DNA of 64,000 nt from CBDFKS01 sp965248905 (GCA_965248905.1 CBDFKS010000007.1:992001-1056000), one strand, 5' to 3'. Positions 17,455 through 26,189 are shown, numbered from the stretch's first letter. Numbers and translations: made by a program. The notes: a model not told the origin generated them from the letters alone.

Positions 17455-17596
17455 TGCCTCTCCTTTCTGAAAGTGAGCCTGATGAAATCTCGGATAGCGG
17501 AACCAATGTACCATCAACAAGCCCCTGGCACAACAGGTAGGGATGTGCTAACCTTCTTCAGTAAGTTTTTCAGAATACTAATATGGAGGAGAGACC

Positions 17597-17914
17597 ATGG
17601 TCTACGATGTTCGCATCTACGACTTCAAGCCCGGTACGGTGGACCAATACATGGCGGCGGTCCGAGAGGTCGGCCTGGGAGTCCGGGAACGCGCGGGAAT
17701 CAGGCTAGCCGGCTGGTACTACACCGAAATCGGCCCCTTGAACCAAGTAATACACATATGGGAATACCAGGACATGGAAGACATGGAAAAGAAAATGCAG
17801 GCGGTGCGGGACGATCCGAAGTGGTTCGGTGAGTACGTGCCCAGGGTCCAGCCCTTCATTACAAACCAGAGGAATCAGATCATGCACAACTCCGACTTCT
17901 TCCCTCGGCCGTAG
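17597..17914 (+). CDS. NIPSNAP family protein
   Basis: A 105-residue ferredoxin-like alpha/beta-barrel protein. It starts MVYDVRIYDFKPGTVDQYM and contains GIRLAGWYYTEIGPLNQVIH followed by IWEYQDMEDMEKK, characteristic of NIPSNAP domain proteins. These small dimeric proteins are often found beside catabolic enzymes, but their function is not established. The ATG has a good GGAGGAGAGACC ribosome binding site. It is divergent from the hydantoinase-like gene and convergent with the FAH-family gene, ending just before a strong hairpin. Confidence 0.85.
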   Translation: MVYDVRIYDFKPGTVDQYMAAVREVGLGVRERAGIRLAGWYYTEIGPLNQVIHIWEYQDMEDMEKKMQAVRDDPKWFGEYVPRVQPFITNQRNQIMHNSDFFPRP

Positions 17915-18005
17915 TGAGGAAGATAACCGGAGCGCATGGCCATTTTAAACCACCACACTCTGAGTGAGCGAAGCCATCAGCGCTCCCTAACCCGGCACTC
18001 TAATA

Positions 18006-18038
18006 AGAACGACCCTTTCTCTTAGAAAGGGTCGTTCT
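18006..18038. terminator. Bidirectional terminator-like hairpin
   Basis: A perfect 15-base inverted repeat, AGAACGACCCTTTCT then CTT then AGAAAGGGTCGTTCT, lies between two convergent genes. It lacks a long T tract, so efficiency is uncertain. Confidence 0.65.
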
Positions 18039-18073
18039 GCCTATAGACTGTTGAGCTAACCCAAGAACTGCCT

Positions 18074-18829
18074 CTACTCCTCCATCTTGACCGGGTTGGA
18101 CAGGACGCCGATGCCCTCTATGTCTATCTCCACGGTGTCCCCGGAGTTGAGCTGGGCTGGTGTGCCGGGGGTGCCGGTATAGATCAGGTCTCCTGGTTCC
18201 AGGGTCATGCGGCGCGATGTCCAGCTTATGACGGTGGGAATGTCGAACACCAGGTGGGAGGTGCTCTCGGCCTGCACCTCTTTACCGTTCACCCGGGCTC
18301 GCAGCATTACATTACTAGGATCGACATCAGCCACGATATATGGCCCCACGGGGGAGAAGGTGTCTGAGGACTTGGCCCGCCACCACTGCCCGTCCCCCCG
18401 CTGCCATTCTCGGGCACTTACGTCGTTACCGCAGGTATAGCCAAGGACATAGTTTAAAGAGTCCTCTTTCGAAACGTTCCGGCAGCGACTTTTTATGACG
18501 ATAACCAGCTCCCCTTCCTCGTCCAGGGTCTCCACATCCTTGGGACGAACGATGGTGTCCCCGTGCCCGATCATAGAAGAGAGGGTCTTTATGAAGATCA
18601 GGGGCTCTTTAGGGGCGGGACGATCATGGAAGTGGCTGGAGTAGTTTAGTCCCACCGCAAGAATCTTAGTTGGTGTCGTAGGTGGAAGAAGCTTGACTTC
18701 CGATAACGTGTGGGTATGATCCGTGACCTTGTATTCTTCGAAGGGTGTCGTAGTGATTTCCTGAAGGGTGTCTCCCTCCAGTACACCGTAACTCACGCTT
18801 CCATGGGCCTCATACCGTGCAAACTTCAT
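18074..18829 (-). CDS. Fumarylacetoacetate hydrolase family protein
   Basis: A 251-residue FAH-fold enzyme. Members hydrolyse, decarboxylate or isomerise acylpyruvate-like compounds in aromatic degradation. The catalytic core shows LAVGLNYSSHFHD, GELVIVIKSRCRNV, YTCGNDVSAREWQRGDGQWW, AKSSDTFSPVGPYI and LEPGDLIYTGTPGTPAQL, which contain the metal-binding acidic residues of the family. Start ATG after AAGGAGGAGCG. The neighbours (NIPSNAP, SDR, quinone reductase) fit a dispersed catabolic region, but they are on different strands, so no operon is implied. Likely cytoplasmic. Confidence 0.88.
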   Translation of the reverse strand: MKFARYEAHGSVSYGVLEGDTLQEITTTPFEEYKVTDHTHTLSEVKLLPPTTPTKILAVGLNYSSHFHDRPAPKEPLIFIKTLSSMIGHGDTIVRPKDVETLDEEGELVIVIKSRCRNVSKEDSLNYVLGYTCGNDVSAREWQRGDGQWWRAKSSDTFSPVGPYIVADVDPSNVMLRARVNGKEVQAESTSHLVFDIPTVISWTSRRMTLEPGDLIYTGTPGTPAQLNSGDTVEIDIEGIGVLSNPVKMEE

Positions 18830-18985
18830 CGCTCCTCCTTATTGGTGTGCCTAAGTAAGGTTAATTGTTGGCATCCGTATATTACTCTACACTCAACGCA
18901 CCGTCAAAGGAATCACATCATTGACGGAGCCATTGAGGTGGATTACACTGCAATTCCCCACCGATAACAGGGACAGGAGAAAGAC

Positions 18986-19777
18986 GTGAGTATTCCCGAG
19001 TTCAACATAGAGGGCAAAAAGGTGCTTTGCGTAGGCGCAGGGCGGGGAATAGGTAGGGGTATCGCCCTAGCCTTCGCCGAGGCAGGCGCCGACGTTGCCG
19101 TAACGGGTATAACTTCAGTGGGCGCCAATCAGGTAGCCCAAGAGGTGCGCGGGCTCGGACGCCAAGGGCTAGCATTTTCGGGCGATGCCACCAAGAGCGC
19201 CGACATGGACCGCCTTGCCCAGGAGATTCTCCTACAATTTGGCCGTCTGGACGTGCTGGTAAACTGCGTAGGAGATGCCATCATGAAACCCGTGGCAACG
19301 CTGCCGGACGGGTCTCCAGGGATGAACGAAGAGGAGTGGCACAGCATCATAGACGTAAACCTCACCGAGGCCTTCCAGGGCTGCCGGGCTTTCGGCCCTC
19401 ACTTCCTTCAAAGGCGGCAGGGCTGTGTGATAAACATCTCCGGTTGGGCCTCGTTCAGGGGAACGGCCAATCGTTCGGCCTACGATGCAGCCAAGGCTGG
19501 ACTCATGCGTTTCACCGAAAGCCTGGCCCAGGAATGGGCGCCTTATGGTGTTAGGGTGAACGCCATCGCTCCAGGCATGTTCCCAGACCCCGATCAGATG
19601 TCCCCCGAGGAGTATCAGCGACGCCAAGATAGCACAAAGGTGAGCGTGCCCTTGGCCAGGCTGGGACGACTCAAAGAGGTGGGATATCTGGCAGTGTTTT
19701 TGGCGTCTCCTGCCGCAGACTACGTCACAGGACAGACCTGGGCCATCGACGGCGGGGTTAGTATAAAGTCTTCATAA
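18986..19777 (+). CDS. SDR family NAD(P)-dependent oxidoreductase
   Basis: A 263-residue classical short-chain dehydrogenase/reductase. The Rossmann motif GAGRGIGRGIALAFAEAG is near the N-terminus, LVNCVGDAI replaces the usual NNAG-type segment, and the catalytic Ser, Tyr and Lys are in NISGWASFRG and SAYDAAKAGL. The C-terminal AVFLASPAADYVTGQ and WAIDGGVSI are standard. Starts at GTG after ACAGGAGAAAGAC. The following quinone reductase begins 15 bases downstream, so they probably form a two-gene operon. The substrate cannot be told. Confidence 0.9.
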   Translation: MSIPEFNIEGKKVLCVGAGRGIGRGIALAFAEAGADVAVTGITSVGANQVAQEVRGLGRQGLAFSGDATKSADMDRLAQEILLQFGRLDVLVNCVGDAIMKPVATLPDGSPGMNEEEWHSIIDVNLTEAFQGCRAFGPHFLQRRQGCVINISGWASFRGTANRSAYDAAKAGLMRFTESLAQEWAPYGVRVNAIAPGMFPDPDQMSPEEYQRRQDSTKVSVPLARLGRLKEVGYLAVFLASPAADYVTGQTWAIDGGVSIKSS

Positions 19778-19792
19778 GGAAAGGCACTCTGC

Positions 19793-20770
19793 ATGAAAGC
19801 AGCCACCATTCACGAGCTGGGCTCGGAAGATGTTTTCCACTACGAGGATGTGCCCGACCCCCAGATTCGCCCACGCCAGGTACTGATCAAGATAAAGGCG
19901 GCCTCTATAAACCGGGGAGACCTGGGCCGCAGGGAAGGCACCTATGGCGGCACTACTGCCAACGCACCCCTGCCCCTTATCCTGGGCTGGGATGTCTCCG
20001 GCGTGATAGAGGGAGTAGGCTCTGAAGTAACGGACCGGCACGTTGGGCAAAAGGTAGTGGCGACCCTGGCCCAGGGGGGTTATGCGGAGCTATGCGCGGT
20101 TAACACTGTGGGCACTGTTCCCATTCCTGAGAATCTCTCCTACGAAGAAGCAGCCAGTATACCTATTGTGTTCCTCACGTCCTGGTTCGCTTTGCTCAAG
20201 GTAGCCAAGCTTCAGGAAGGGGAAATCGCGCTGATTCACTCAGCGGGCAGCGGTGTGGGAATGGCCGGCATACAGATAGCCAAATATGCGGGAGCAAGGG
20301 TATTCACGACCTCCAGCACCGTGAAGAAACTGGAAAAGGCGAAGGAGCTGGGCGCAGACGAAGTGATAAACTACCAGGAACAGAACTTCTTGGAGGAAGT
20401 GATGCACCTCACCGACGGTGAGGGTGTTAATGTTGTGCTGGACTCGGTGGGAGGAGAGACCTTTTCAAGAAGCGTGGATGCTTTGGCTCGCTTTGGTCGT
20501 TTGGTGACGGTGGGGAACATCAGCGACAGCCCGGCCACTGTTGCCCCTGCCACTCTATTCCAGAGAACCCTTAGTATCCTGGGGTTTACCCTATCGGGTC
20601 AGATGGCTCGTGGGGGCGTCATGCCGGAACTGGCCAAGATCATGGAGCTGTTCGGGCAGGGCAAGCTGAAGACGGTGGTAGACCGGGTCTTCCCCTTGAG
20701 CGAAGCCTCCGAGGCCCATCGTTATGTCAACAGAGGCCATCACTTCGGCAAGGTACTACTGAGGCCGTAG
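19793..20770 (+). CDS. Quinone oxidoreductase-type (zeta-crystallin-like) MDR dehydrogenase
   Basis: A 325-residue medium-chain dehydrogenase/reductase lacking the zinc-binding Cys pattern, as in NADPH:quinone reductases. It has the N-terminal GroES-like part with ILGWDVSGVIEGVGSEV, the NADPH-binding motif HSAGSGVGMAGIQIAKYAG, GADEVINYQEQNF and VVLDSVGGETF, and ends with HYFGKVLLRP-like RGHHFGKVLLRP. ATG is preceded by AAGGAAAGG at somewhat long spacing. It follows the SDR gene closely and is convergent with the amidase. Probably reduces a quinone or enone; the substrate is not deducible. Confidence 0.87.
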   Translation: MKAATIHELGSEDVFHYEDVPDPQIRPRQVLIKIKAASINRGDLGRREGTYGGTTANAPLPLILGWDVSGVIEGVGSEVTDRHVGQKVVATLAQGGYAELCAVNTVGTVPIPENLSYEEAASIPIVFLTSWFALLKVAKLQEGEIALIHSAGSGVGMAGIQIAKYAGARVFTTSSTVKKLEKAKELGADEVINYQEQNFLEEVMHLTDGEGVNVVLDSVGGETFSRSVDALARFGRLVTVGNISDSPATVAPATLFQRTLSILGFTLSGQMARGGVMPELAKIMELFGQGKLKTVVDRVFPLSEASEAHRYVNRGHHFGKVLLRP

Positions 20771-20792
20771 CATTCCGTCCCGTATGGGTTTC

Positions 20793-22151
20793 TCAGGCCG
20801 GATCGGGAGGCCTCAGCTCGATCTCCAGGACTTTCTCACACCATTGGGCTACTGCGAGAAGGCTCGCTTCGTTAAAGGGAGTGCCGGCAAACTGTATTCC
20901 CAACGGTAAGCCTCCCTCACTTAGACCCGAGGGGATGGTAATCGTCGGAAGGCCGGCAGATGTCCAAGGGCTCTGGAAGAGGGGGTCTCCCGTGGTATTC
21001 AGGTTCCGAGGAGCGGGGGCCGGTGTGGTGGGGGTCAGCAGGGCATCCATCTTGCCCGCCATAACCGTCATCTCCTCCCGCAACCGCCGCCTCATCCGTT
21101 GGGCCTGTACGTATCGGACGGCTGGGGTCAATATGCCCGACTCAATCGTTCTCCGAAGATACGGCCCGTAGTCGTCGGCCCGCTCATTGAAGAACTGCTC
21201 GTGGAAGCTGGCACACTCCACGTTCATCACAGTTCGATGAGCCGCATAGCAGGTGTCGAAGCTCTTGGGCAGACCTATCTCCTCTACCGTAGCGCCCGCC
21301 TTGGCTAGACGTTGCGCCATCTCTTCTGTGTTTTTTCGGGTTTCGTCGTCGCACTGCTCCAGGAACCACTGTCGAATCAATCCAATCCTTGGCGCGCCTT
21401 TCAAGCTGTTGAGGAACCCGTGATATTCGGAGACCGGTTCGTCGGATGAGCCTGGGTCATTGGGGTCGTGACCTGCCAGGACATCCAGAACTATGGCCGC
21501 GTCCTCCACCGTCCGCACCAGAATACCCACCGTGTCTAGAGACCAGCTCGCCGGTATGACGCCGTAGCGGCTGATCCTTCCGTAGGTGGCTTTCAGTCCC
21601 ACAATGCCGTTATAAGAGGCAGGTCTGCACGTGGATCCGCCGGTCTGCGAGCCCAGGGCAGCAGGTACCATGCGCGCGGCAACCGCCGCAGCCGAGCCAC
21701 TACTGGAACCCCCGGGCGTGTGGGCTATGTTCCAGGGATTACGAGTAGGCGACGGGTCACCTGTGGCGAACTCCGTGGTGACGGCCTTGCCCAGGATAAT
21801 GCCTCCTGCCTCCTTGAGCTTGGCCGTAGTGGTGGCGTCATAGCTGGGAACGAAGTCGGCATATATTTTCGATCCCGCAGTGGTCTTCATGCCTGCCGTG
21901 TAGAAGATGTCCTTCAACCCTACGGGCACTCCGTGGAGAGGACCGCGCGGTCCCTTCTCTTCAAGCTCCCGATCAAGCTTGCGGGCCGTACTTAGAACGT
22001 CTTCCTTATCTATAGTCACCCATGCTTTCAGGGTAGGTTCCAGTGGTTCGATGCGATTCAGGAGAGACTCGGCCAGAGCCACAGAGGTTAGCTCTCGACT
22101 TCGGATACGCTTCTCGGCCTCTGCCACTGATAGCTCGAAGGGCTCTGGCAT
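20793..22151 (-). CDS. Amidase-signature family amidase (GatA/AtzE-like)
   Basis: A 452-residue amidase-signature hydrolase. The Ser-cisSer-Lys triad is visible: Lys in HGVPVGLKDIFYTAG, and the Ser pair in TPGGSSSGSAAAVAARMVP and SQTGGSTCRPASYNGIVGLK. A tail DALLTPTTPAPAPR is typical. The ATG follows AAAGGAGTTACT. Just upstream on the same strand is a 63-residue protein that looks like a small partner subunit, as in GatCA and AtzGE pairs. True GatA is usually longer and found with GatB, not seen here, so a catabolic amidase is likelier than tRNA amidotransferase. Confidence 0.87.
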   Translation of the reverse strand: MPEPFELSVAEAEKRIRSRELTSVALAESLLNRIEPLEPTLKAWVTIDKEDVLSTARKLDRELEEKGPRGPLHGVPVGLKDIFYTAGMKTTAGSKIYADFVPSYDATTTAKLKEAGGIILGKAVTTEFATGDPSPTRNPWNIAHTPGGSSSGSAAAVAARMVPAALGSQTGGSTCRPASYNGIVGLKATYGRISRYGVIPASWSLDTVGILVRTVEDAAIVLDVLAGHDPNDPGSSDEPVSEYHGFLNSLKGAPRIGLIRQWFLEQCDDETRKNTEEMAQRLAKAGATVEEIGLPKSFDTCYAAHRTVMNVECASFHEQFFNERADDYGPYLRRTIESGILTPAVRYVQAQRMRRRLREEMTVMAGKMDALLTPTTPAPAPRNLNTTGDPLFQSPWTSAGLPTITIPSGLSEGGLPLGIQFAGTPFNEASLLAVAQWCEKVLEIELRPPDPA

Positions 22152-22263
22152 AGTAACTCCTTTCTGAATAGAACCTGGCTAGCTAGTGTGAGCGGACTGC
22201 TTGATAGAGGATAGAGACTTTACCGTCTCTAGAAACCGGGCGTCGATAAGAAAATCCCTCGGA

Positions 22264-22455
22264 TCAGAGCATGAAATAGGCCGGTTCCTGCTCCGGGTCC
22301 GGTGGGTTCTGGGCAATCGTCCACAGGTTTCCGCCAGCGACTGCCAACGAATCCCGGATTTGATCGGCTCTCTCTTGACCCCACAGCTCAGCCGCTTTAG
22401 CAACCAGCTCTTCAACAAGCGTTTCGCGAGAAAGCCCTGGTTTCATGCCTACCAT
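22264..22455 (-). CDS. Small helical protein, probable amidase partner subunit (AtzG/GatC-like)
   Basis: A 63-residue protein beginning MVGMKPGLSRETLVEELVAK and containing a helix AAELWGQERADQIRDSLAVA, then GGNLWTIAQNPPDPEQEPAY. The ATG has a GGGAGGGAAGG ribosome binding site, and it ends about 110 bases before the amidase gene on the same strand. Size, the helical N-terminus and the Pro-rich extended tail suggest a GatC- or AtzG-like subunit that stabilises the amidase. The assignment is by context and pattern only; sequence similarity was not tested. Confidence 0.6.
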   Translation of the reverse strand: MVGMKPGLSRETLVEELVAKAAELWGQERADQIRDSLAVAGGNLWTIAQNPPDPEQEPAYFML

Positions 22456-22598
22456 TACCTTCCCTCCCTTACGATGAGTTCGGGTCTGGACGCCGTATTA
22501 TAGACCGAATTGTGGTGGAAGACGTGTAGATTATCGAGCAAGAGCACATGTCGTAAAGAGACCAACTAGGCCAAAGAGGCAATTACGAACAATGAATG

Positions 22599-23279
22599 TT
22601 AGCTACTGGCGGCAGTCTCTTCTATGTCTATGGTCTCGATGACCACTGGGTCCACGGGTTTATCTCCTGCTCCCTTGGCGACCAAAGAGATGGCGTCGGC
22701 CACATCTTGGCCCTCCAGCACCCTACCGAAAATGGTGTGGTTGCCGTTGAGATGGGGAGTGGCAACTACGGTAATAAAGAACTGGCTGCCATTGGTGTTA
22801 GTTCCCAGGCCTCTATTGGCCATGGCCAACTGGCCTGGCTTGTCGAATACGCGCGATGGGACGATCTCGTCCCCAAAGTTGTAGCCGGGCCCTCCGCTCC
22901 CTGTGCCAGTGGGATCCCCACCCTGAATCATGAAATCTTTAATGACCCGGTGAAATATTATTCCATCATAGTAGTTATCTCGAGCCAAGAAAACGAAGCT
23001 GTTGACCGTGGTGGGCGCTTCCTTGGGAAATAGTTCGACGACCATGTCCCCTTTGTTGGTTTTGATAGTGGCCACATATTTGTTGTCCGGATTTATTGCC
23101 ATCGCAGGCACATTATCATACTGTTTGATTTCGTCAGCTCCTTTCACTGCCGGTGTGGGGGTGGGAGTGGACGCCCTAGCGGACGTCTGTAGGGTTGGTG
23201 GGACAAGGGTAGGGTCCTCGCTGTCGCCGCAGGCAACGATGAATAGCACACCTATCATTATCCCTATTGCGAGTTTCAC
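22599..23279 (-). CDS. Lipoprotein peptidyl-prolyl cis-trans isomerase (cyclophilin type)
   Basis: A 226-residue exported prolyl isomerase that speeds protein folding outside the cytoplasm. The signal peptide MKLAIGIMIGVLFIVACG ends in a lipobox (IVAC), then a Thr/Pro-rich linker, then the cyclophilin domain from about residue 65: FVFLARDNYYDGIIFHRVI, FMIQGGDPTGTGSGGPGY, LAMANRGLGTNTNGSQFFIT and LNGNHTIFGRVLEG. I chose the GTG because a sigma70-like promoter with a perfect TATAAT lies just upstream, placing the transcript start at about this codon; further upstream ATG codons would overlap the promoter. It appears to be a single-gene unit. Confidence 0.9.
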   Translation of the reverse strand: MKLAIGIMIGVLFIVACGDSEDPTLVPPTLQTSARASTPTPTPAVKGADEIKQYDNVPAMAINPDNKYVATIKTNKGDMVVELFPKEAPTTVNSFVFLARDNYYDGIIFHRVIKDFMIQGGDPTGTGSGGPGYNFGDEIVPSRVFDKPGQLAMANRGLGTNTNGSQFFITVVATPHLNGNHTIFGRVLEGQDVADAISLVAKGAGDKPVDPVVIETIDIEETAASS

Positions 23280-23285
23280 CGGCCT

Positions 23286-23315
23286 ATTATAGACCAGCAC
23301 GCCAATATATGTCAC
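23286..23315 (-). promoter_or_regulatory. Promoter of the lipoprotein cyclophilin gene
   Basis: GTGACA and TATAAT are spaced by 18 bases on the minus strand. The predicted transcript start coincides with the GTG start codon at 23279, so the mRNA would be leaderless; no ribosome binding site is present. Confidence 0.55.
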
Positions 23316-23543
23316 TACTAGACCAGGACAGCAGTAACCATCTCTGTTTTCGGCAGATCATAACCGCCAAACACACTTTAGCAATGTGCAGGGCTTGACT
23401 GGCCGACTAACCAGACATACACTGCGTACTATCTTAGTTGGCATCATCTAACGAGGCCTTTGGACCGAAAAAATTCAACGTCTCAACAACCCTTCGTCCA
23501 ATCCGTAATTATGGCCAAACCGTACTTAAGAAAGGTACATACG

Positions 23544-24344
23544 ATGATCGTCGTAGACACCCACTGTCATGCTTTGCCCTACTGGTTCGAGCCAATAGAA
23601 AGCTTGCTCGACCAGATGAATCGACACGGCGTGGCCAAGGCCGTGCTGATTCAGGTCTCGGGGATGTACGATAACTCATACCTGATTGAATGTATGCGCA
23701 GATTTCCCGGACGATTCGCCGTAGTCGTGTTGGTGGATACTGACCAGCCTGACGCGCCGGAGGACCTAGACAGGTGGGTTAAAGAAGGAGCACAGGGAAT
23801 CCGCCTCTGGGCTGATGTGCGCTCTCCGGGCCCTGACCCTCTTGCTATCTGGCGTAAAGCCTCAGATTTGGGTGTACCGGTGAGCTGCCCGGGTTCGACC
23901 GACCAGTTCGCTTCAGCAGAGTTTGAGGATATTGTGAAGGAGCTGCCCAATCTGAATATAATCATTGAGCACCTCGGACACCTGGGTCAAGACACCATCG
24001 GGACCACTCCTCCCATGACAAAGTTTAGAAAGGTGTTGGGACTGGCTCGATATGGCAACACCTTCATGAAGGTCCCTGGACTTGGTGAAATATGTCCCAG
24101 GCCCATGCCCTTTCGTCATCCAAACCCCTTCGAATCCATCCCACCCGTGATCGAGATGGCGGTGGACGCCTTTGGGCCAAGCCGGCTGATGTGGGGGAGC
24201 GACTACCCTCCTGTGTCGAGCCGAGAAGGGTACGGAAACGCCCTCCGCTACCCATTGGAGAACGTAGCATTCAGAAGCGACGAGGACAAAGAATGGGTCT
24301 TTGGGAAAACCGCCCTGACGTTATGGAATTTCGACGTGGAGTAA
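23544..24344 (+). CDS. Amidohydrolase family protein (amidohydrolase_2 type)
   Basis: A 266-residue TIM-barrel metal-dependent hydrolase or decarboxylase of the amidohydrolase_2 group. It opens with MIVVDTHCHALPYW (H-x-H metal motif), then a barrel with AKAVLIQVSGMYDN, LNIIIEHLGHLGQD and the catalytic Asp in LMWGSDYPPVSSREGYG. The start was chosen at the ATG immediately before the metal motif, with AAAGG at moderate spacing; an in-frame ATG 84 bases upstream would add an unlike extension. Family members act on aromatic acids, lactones and other ring substrates. The next gene begins 40 bases later on the same strand. Confidence 0.84.
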   Translation: MIVVDTHCHALPYWFEPIESLLDQMNRHGVAKAVLIQVSGMYDNSYLIECMRRFPGRFAVVVLVDTDQPDAPEDLDRWVKEGAQGIRLWADVRSPGPDPLAIWRKASDLGVPVSCPGSTDQFASAEFEDIVKELPNLNIIIEHLGHLGQDTIGTTPPMTKFRKVLGLARYGNTFMKVPGLGEICPRPMPFRHPNPFESIPPVIEMAVDAFGPSRLMWGSDYPPVSSREGYGNALRYPLENVAFRSDEDKEWVFGKTALTLWNFDVE

Positions 24345-24384
24345 TCACTCTGGAAAATACACGACACCAAAGGTGAGACTGAAT

Positions 24385-24822
24385 ATGAATTGCCCTAGAT
24401 GTAACAACACACTCAAAATCGAGACGCACAAGGGGATCGAGGTAGATCGATGCCCTAAATGTGAAGGGATGTGGCTGGACTACCACGAGCTCGACCAGCT
24501 AGAGGACACCGTATTGGACGACGATTCTGTCAAAGGTACGATGTTCTTCAGCTCGCAAGGCAGTGAGCTTGCATGCCCGCGCTGCCAAGAAGGAATGAGT
24601 TGGTTCAGGTATAGGCACTATAATCTGGAGCTGGATTTCTGCGAGGCTGAGCACGGGTTCTGGCTGGACAAAGGGGAGGAGAAACGGGTCCTGGAGATCA
24701 TGGACCAACGTATCAAGGACTTGAAAAGGTCGGCCAGCGCGGAGGTCCAATGGGATAGCTTTCTGTCCGGTCTTAAGTCCAAGTCATTCATGGATAAAGT
24801 GAAAGACCTGTTCAAGAAATAA
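24385..24822 (+). CDS. Zinc-ribbon (zf-TFIIB type) protein
   Basis: A 145-residue protein with two zinc-ribbon halves of the zf-TFIIB kind: MNCPRCNNTLKIETHKG then DRCPKCEGMWLDYHELDQ, and a second ACPRCQEGM followed by LDFCEAEHGFWLDKGE. The C-terminus is charged and helical, ending DKVKDLFKK. Such proteins are widespread and poorly characterised; nucleic acid or protein binding is assumed. The ATG is preceded by AAAGGTGA at good spacing, while a GTG four codons upstream overlaps that site. Followed after 9 bases by the dehydrogenase gene, so the two are probably co-transcribed. Confidence 0.82.
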   Translation: MNCPRCNNTLKIETHKGIEVDRCPKCEGMWLDYHELDQLEDTVLDDDSVKGTMFFSSQGSELACPRCQEGMSWFRYRHYNLELDFCEAEHGFWLDKGEEKRVLEIMDQRIKDLKRSASAEVQWDSFLSGLKSKSFMDKVKDLFKK

Positions 24823-24831
24823 GGAGGTCCC

Positions 24832-25812
24832 ATGGCCGCCAACAGGCCTAAGGTCGCATTCCTGAGCTCAACCAGAGACCGCGCGGAGTTTATTATTAAC
24901 CTGGCTCCACCGGACCTGGAGGTCACCTACGTCGATAACACCCTTCCCGACGACGAAAAAGTAGATCTGTGTAAGGATGCACAAGCCATCATTACGGTTC
25001 CAGCCGATGTATCAACAAACGTTCTCAATAGCTGCCCCAACGTCAAACTCATACAAACGCTAAGCGCAGGCTACGATCGGCTGGATGTGAAGGCCATCGG
25101 CGAAATGGGCATACCAATAGCCAATAACGGAGGCGCCAATGCCATTGCCGTAGCCGAACAGACCATCGCGTTGATGATCTCAGTCTGCAAGAAGGTGATG
25201 GCCCAATGGCATTCGGCTTCCCAGAAACACCAGTGGCGGGGTAGTTTGACCGGCCTGGAAATGTTCGAGATTACCGATAAGACAGTGGGAATCATCGGTC
25301 TTGGCCGAATTGGCAAGCAGGTCGCCAAACGACTACGTGGGTTCGATACGACCACCTTATATAACGATATTGTAGAGATACCCAACGAAACCCAAAGTGA
25401 TTTGGACGCACGACCAGTATCTTTGGAGGAGCTACTGAGTCAGTCGGATCTAATTACCCTTCACGTGCCCCTCACCCGCAAGACCCGAGCCATGATCAGC
25501 GACAGAGAGCTGGACATGATGAAGCCTTCGGCCTTTATCATCAACGCTTCCCGGGGTCCCGTGGTGGATGAGAAGGCACTATATCAGGCATTGAAAAACG
25601 GACGAATCGCCGGTGCAGGCCTGGACGTGCTGGAACAGGAGCCTCCATCAGACGACAATCCCCTCTTCGAGCTGGATAATGTGTTCATCACTCCACATAT
25701 GGCCGGATTCAGCTACGAGACCAACGTGCGAGCCGCCGATTTCGCCTACTCGAATATCAAGAGAGTGCTGTCTGGGGGGACTCCCGAATCCTTGGTCACC
25801 CCCGACGATTAG
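24832..25812 (+). CDS. D-isomer-specific 2-hydroxyacid dehydrogenase
   Basis: A 326-residue NAD-dependent dehydrogenase reducing 2-keto acids to D-2-hydroxy acids or the reverse. The NAD-binding motif GIIGLGRIGKQVAKRLRGFD is followed by catalytic Arg in NASRGPVVDEKAL, Glu in LDVLEQEPPSDDNPL and His in FITPHMAGFSYET. The substrate domain has KLIQTLSAGYDRLD and ANNGGANAIAVAEQTIALM. The ATG has a near-perfect AAGGAGGTCCC. The exact substrate (glycerate, phosphoglycerate, glyoxylate or other) is not evident; there is no ACT domain, so it is not a typical SerA. It sits between two zinc-ribbon genes. Confidence 0.9.
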   Translation: MAANRPKVAFLSSTRDRAEFIINLAPPDLEVTYVDNTLPDDEKVDLCKDAQAIITVPADVSTNVLNSCPNVKLIQTLSAGYDRLDVKAIGEMGIPIANNGGANAIAVAEQTIALMISVCKKVMAQWHSASQKHQWRGSLTGLEMFEITDKTVGIIGLGRIGKQVAKRLRGFDTTTLYNDIVEIPNETQSDLDARPVSLEELLSQSDLITLHVPLTRKTRAMISDRELDMMKPSAFIINASRGPVVDEKALYQALKNGRIAGAGLDVLEQEPPSDDNPLFELDNVFITPHMAGFSYETNVRAADFAYSNIKRVLSGGTPESLVTPDD

Positions 25813-25837
25813 CCCTGTCTTGAGTGGAGCTAATGGA

Positions 25838-26122
25838 ATGTCGGCAGAGCCCCACTGTGCGGAGTGCAAAACTCCAATCACTGCACCTAAAGAGCGGCTG
25901 ATGCCAGACGGAGTGATGGAGTATCGCTGCCCTGCTTGTCATTTTCAGATCCCATTGTTGGCTCCAGGGAGTCCCTCCAACGAACCGTGTCCGGATTGTG
26001 GCGTCGATGCAGCTCGGCAAAAGACCAGTTCCGGGATCGACCAGTCCGGGCTGCTGAACCTTCTCCTTTGCGGCGCCTGCGGTTGCATTCTGGGTCGCTA
26101 CTGGGGATTGATGAGGCTGTAA
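25838..26122 (+). CDS. Small protein with four CxxC zinc knuckles
   Basis: A 94-residue protein not assigned to a family. It has four CxxC pairs (HCAECKTPI, YRCPACHFQI, PCPDCGVDA and LLCGACGCI), enough to bind two zinc ions. The C-terminal part is hydrophobic (QSGLLNLLLCGACGCILGRY). The ATG has GAGTGGAGC upstream at short spacing. It follows the dehydrogenase by 25 bases on the same strand and ends at a short hairpin, so it is probably the last gene of that unit. Confidence 0.65.
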   Translation: MSAEPHCAECKTPITAPKERLMPDGVMEYRCPACHFQIPLLAPGSPSNEPCPDCGVDAARQKTSSGIDQSGLLNLLLCGACGCILGRYWGLMRL

Positions 26123-26128
26123 AGAAAA

Positions 26129-26145
26129 CCCTTCTCGAAGAAGGG
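26129..26145 (+). terminator. Short terminator-like hairpin
   Basis: CCCTTCT-CGA-AGAAGGG, a seven-pair perfect hairpin a few bases after the stop codon of the zinc-knuckle gene. It is followed by CTTGT and no long T run. Confidence 0.45.
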
Positions 26146-26189
26146 CTTGTATGAGTTCACGTGCAGTCAGGGAGCGAAGTTTGCTATAG

